6,063 nucleotides of DNA, from the NCBI GenBank assembly GCA_002433675.1, contig DJIP01000033.1, forward strand, positions 1-6,063. The letters run 5' to 3'. Numbering within the stretch: position 1 is the first letter of the stretch; each line of letters starts with the position of its first letter. The notes under the pieces were generated by a model, which saw only the letters and a list, made by a program, of their open reading frames with translations, did not search any database and was not told where the DNA came from. A program made the translations under genes and the position numbers. This DNA comes from Halomonas halophila (lineage in GTDB: Bacteria > Pseudomonadota > Gammaproteobacteria > Pseudomonadales > Halomonadaceae). This document shows positions 5,627 to 6,063 of this stretch, in pieces.

Positions 5627-6063
5627 TTGGCCACCGCACGTCTCGCTCTGAGTTATGGGCAAGCCTTTGTGGCGCCCGAACGCCATCGGCAGCGCAGTTC
5701 GATGTCGGTGCGCCTGCCGGAAGAGGGCGAGCCCAAGGGTGCCTGCGCGCTGATTAGCGATTCTGCCTCTGGCCATGCCCTGGCCAAGCAGGCGGGAGAT
5801 CTCAGCGTGCGCGGATTTCTCAATGACTACTACGCCACGCCGGCGCACTGGACCATCAAGGCCTCGGCCCAGCGAGTGATGCGTGCGCTCAACGCCTGGT
5901 GTCATGGCATGACCCGCCAGATGGAGGACGGCAGCTATGTGTCGTCGTTGTCGACGGTGGTGTTCAAGGACCGTTGCGCCCACCTCTTTCATGTGGGTGA
6001 CACCCTGGTGTTTCGACTTCGGGGAGCCGAGTTCGAGCAGTTGAGCCGCGACCACGTCACCGA
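5627..6063 (+). CDS. PP2C-like phosphatase domain, probably N-terminus of a bifunctional Ser/Thr phosphatase/kinase (3' end outside window)
   Basis: The frame is open to the right edge, giving 145 complete residues. Segments DLSVRGFLNDYYATPAHW (58-75), KASAQRVMRALNAW (78-91), YVSSLSTVVF (104-113) and AHLFHVGDTLVFRLRG (118-133) followed by EQLSRDH (137-143) strongly resemble the PP2C domain of proteins in which a phosphatase precedes a protein kinase, often near nitrate-assimilation genes in gammaproteobacteria. HVGD keeps one metal-binding aspartate (D125), and ISDSASG (43-49) sits where ADG(I/M) is usual. The first PP2C motif (R...NQD) is not recognisable near residues 15-30. The protein may therefore have weak or no phosphatase activity; whether a kinase domain follows cannot be seen. 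There is no usable ATG at the N-terminus. TTG 5627, or GTG 5621, is the start by position after AGGAGGTGATC. The internal ATG at 5702 would delete part of the domain. Confidence 0.78.
   Translation, partial: MATARLALSYGQAFVAPERHRQRSSMSVRLPEEGEPKGACALISDSASGHALAKQAGDLSVRGFLNDYYATPAHWTIKASAQRVMRALNAWCHGMTRQMEDGSYVSSLSTVVFKDRCAHLFHVGDTLVFRLRGAEFEQLSRDHVT

Noticed and set aside
5612..6055. A 147-codon minus-strand frame at the right end
   Set aside because: It is antisense to the PP2C-like gene, whose conserved segments and strong ribosome site define the coding strand.

Overview
The window looks like a chromosomal stretch from a GC-rich gammaproteobacterium. A Halomonas-like marine or halophilic relative is my best guess. 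That is an inference from codon use, from a typical gammaproteobacterial family I pyrophosphatase, and from the resemblance of the right-end gene to the PP2C/kinase proteins of nitrate-assimilating gammaproteobacteria. I saw no rRNA, tRNA, CRISPR array, insertion sequence or integrase.

Layout. (1) Positions 1-1710, minus strand: most of a large membrane-anchored nucleotide-sugar 4,6-dehydratase of the WbpM/CapD/PglF class, cut by the left window edge. (2) Positions 1711-2309: about 600 bases without a convincing gene, clearly AT-richer than the flanks, lying between divergent surface-polysaccharide genes. (3) Positions 2310-4601, plus strand: a two-gene unit separated by 3 bases, a UDP-glucuronate 4-epimerase-like SDR enzyme and a polytopic O-antigen ligase/polymerase-like membrane protein. 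(4) Positions 4697-4727: a strong, nearly symmetric terminator between converging genes. (5) Positions 4794-5324, minus strand: ppa, inorganic pyrophosphatase, with a clear sigma70 promoter that carries an 11-bp palindrome in its spacer. (6) From about 5621/5627 to the right edge, plus strand: the start of a PP2C-like phosphatase domain, probably the N-terminal part of a bifunctional Ser/Thr phosphatase/kinase, with a non-ATG start and lost metal-binding motifs.

How the genes fit together. The left two thirds are the edge of a cell-surface polysaccharide locus. The dehydratase would make 4-keto-6-deoxy-hexosamine nucleotides, the epimerase would make UDP-galacturonate from UDP-glucuronate, and the membrane protein would polymerise the finished glycan or ligate it to lipid A-core. 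ppa is a housekeeping gene that forms the boundary of the locus. The phosphatase-like gene beyond it belongs to a separate regulatory or nitrate-related context. I see no strong evidence for an entirely new system. The points most worth following are the degenerate phosphatase motifs, the palindrome inside the ppa promoter and the AT-rich divergent intergenic region.
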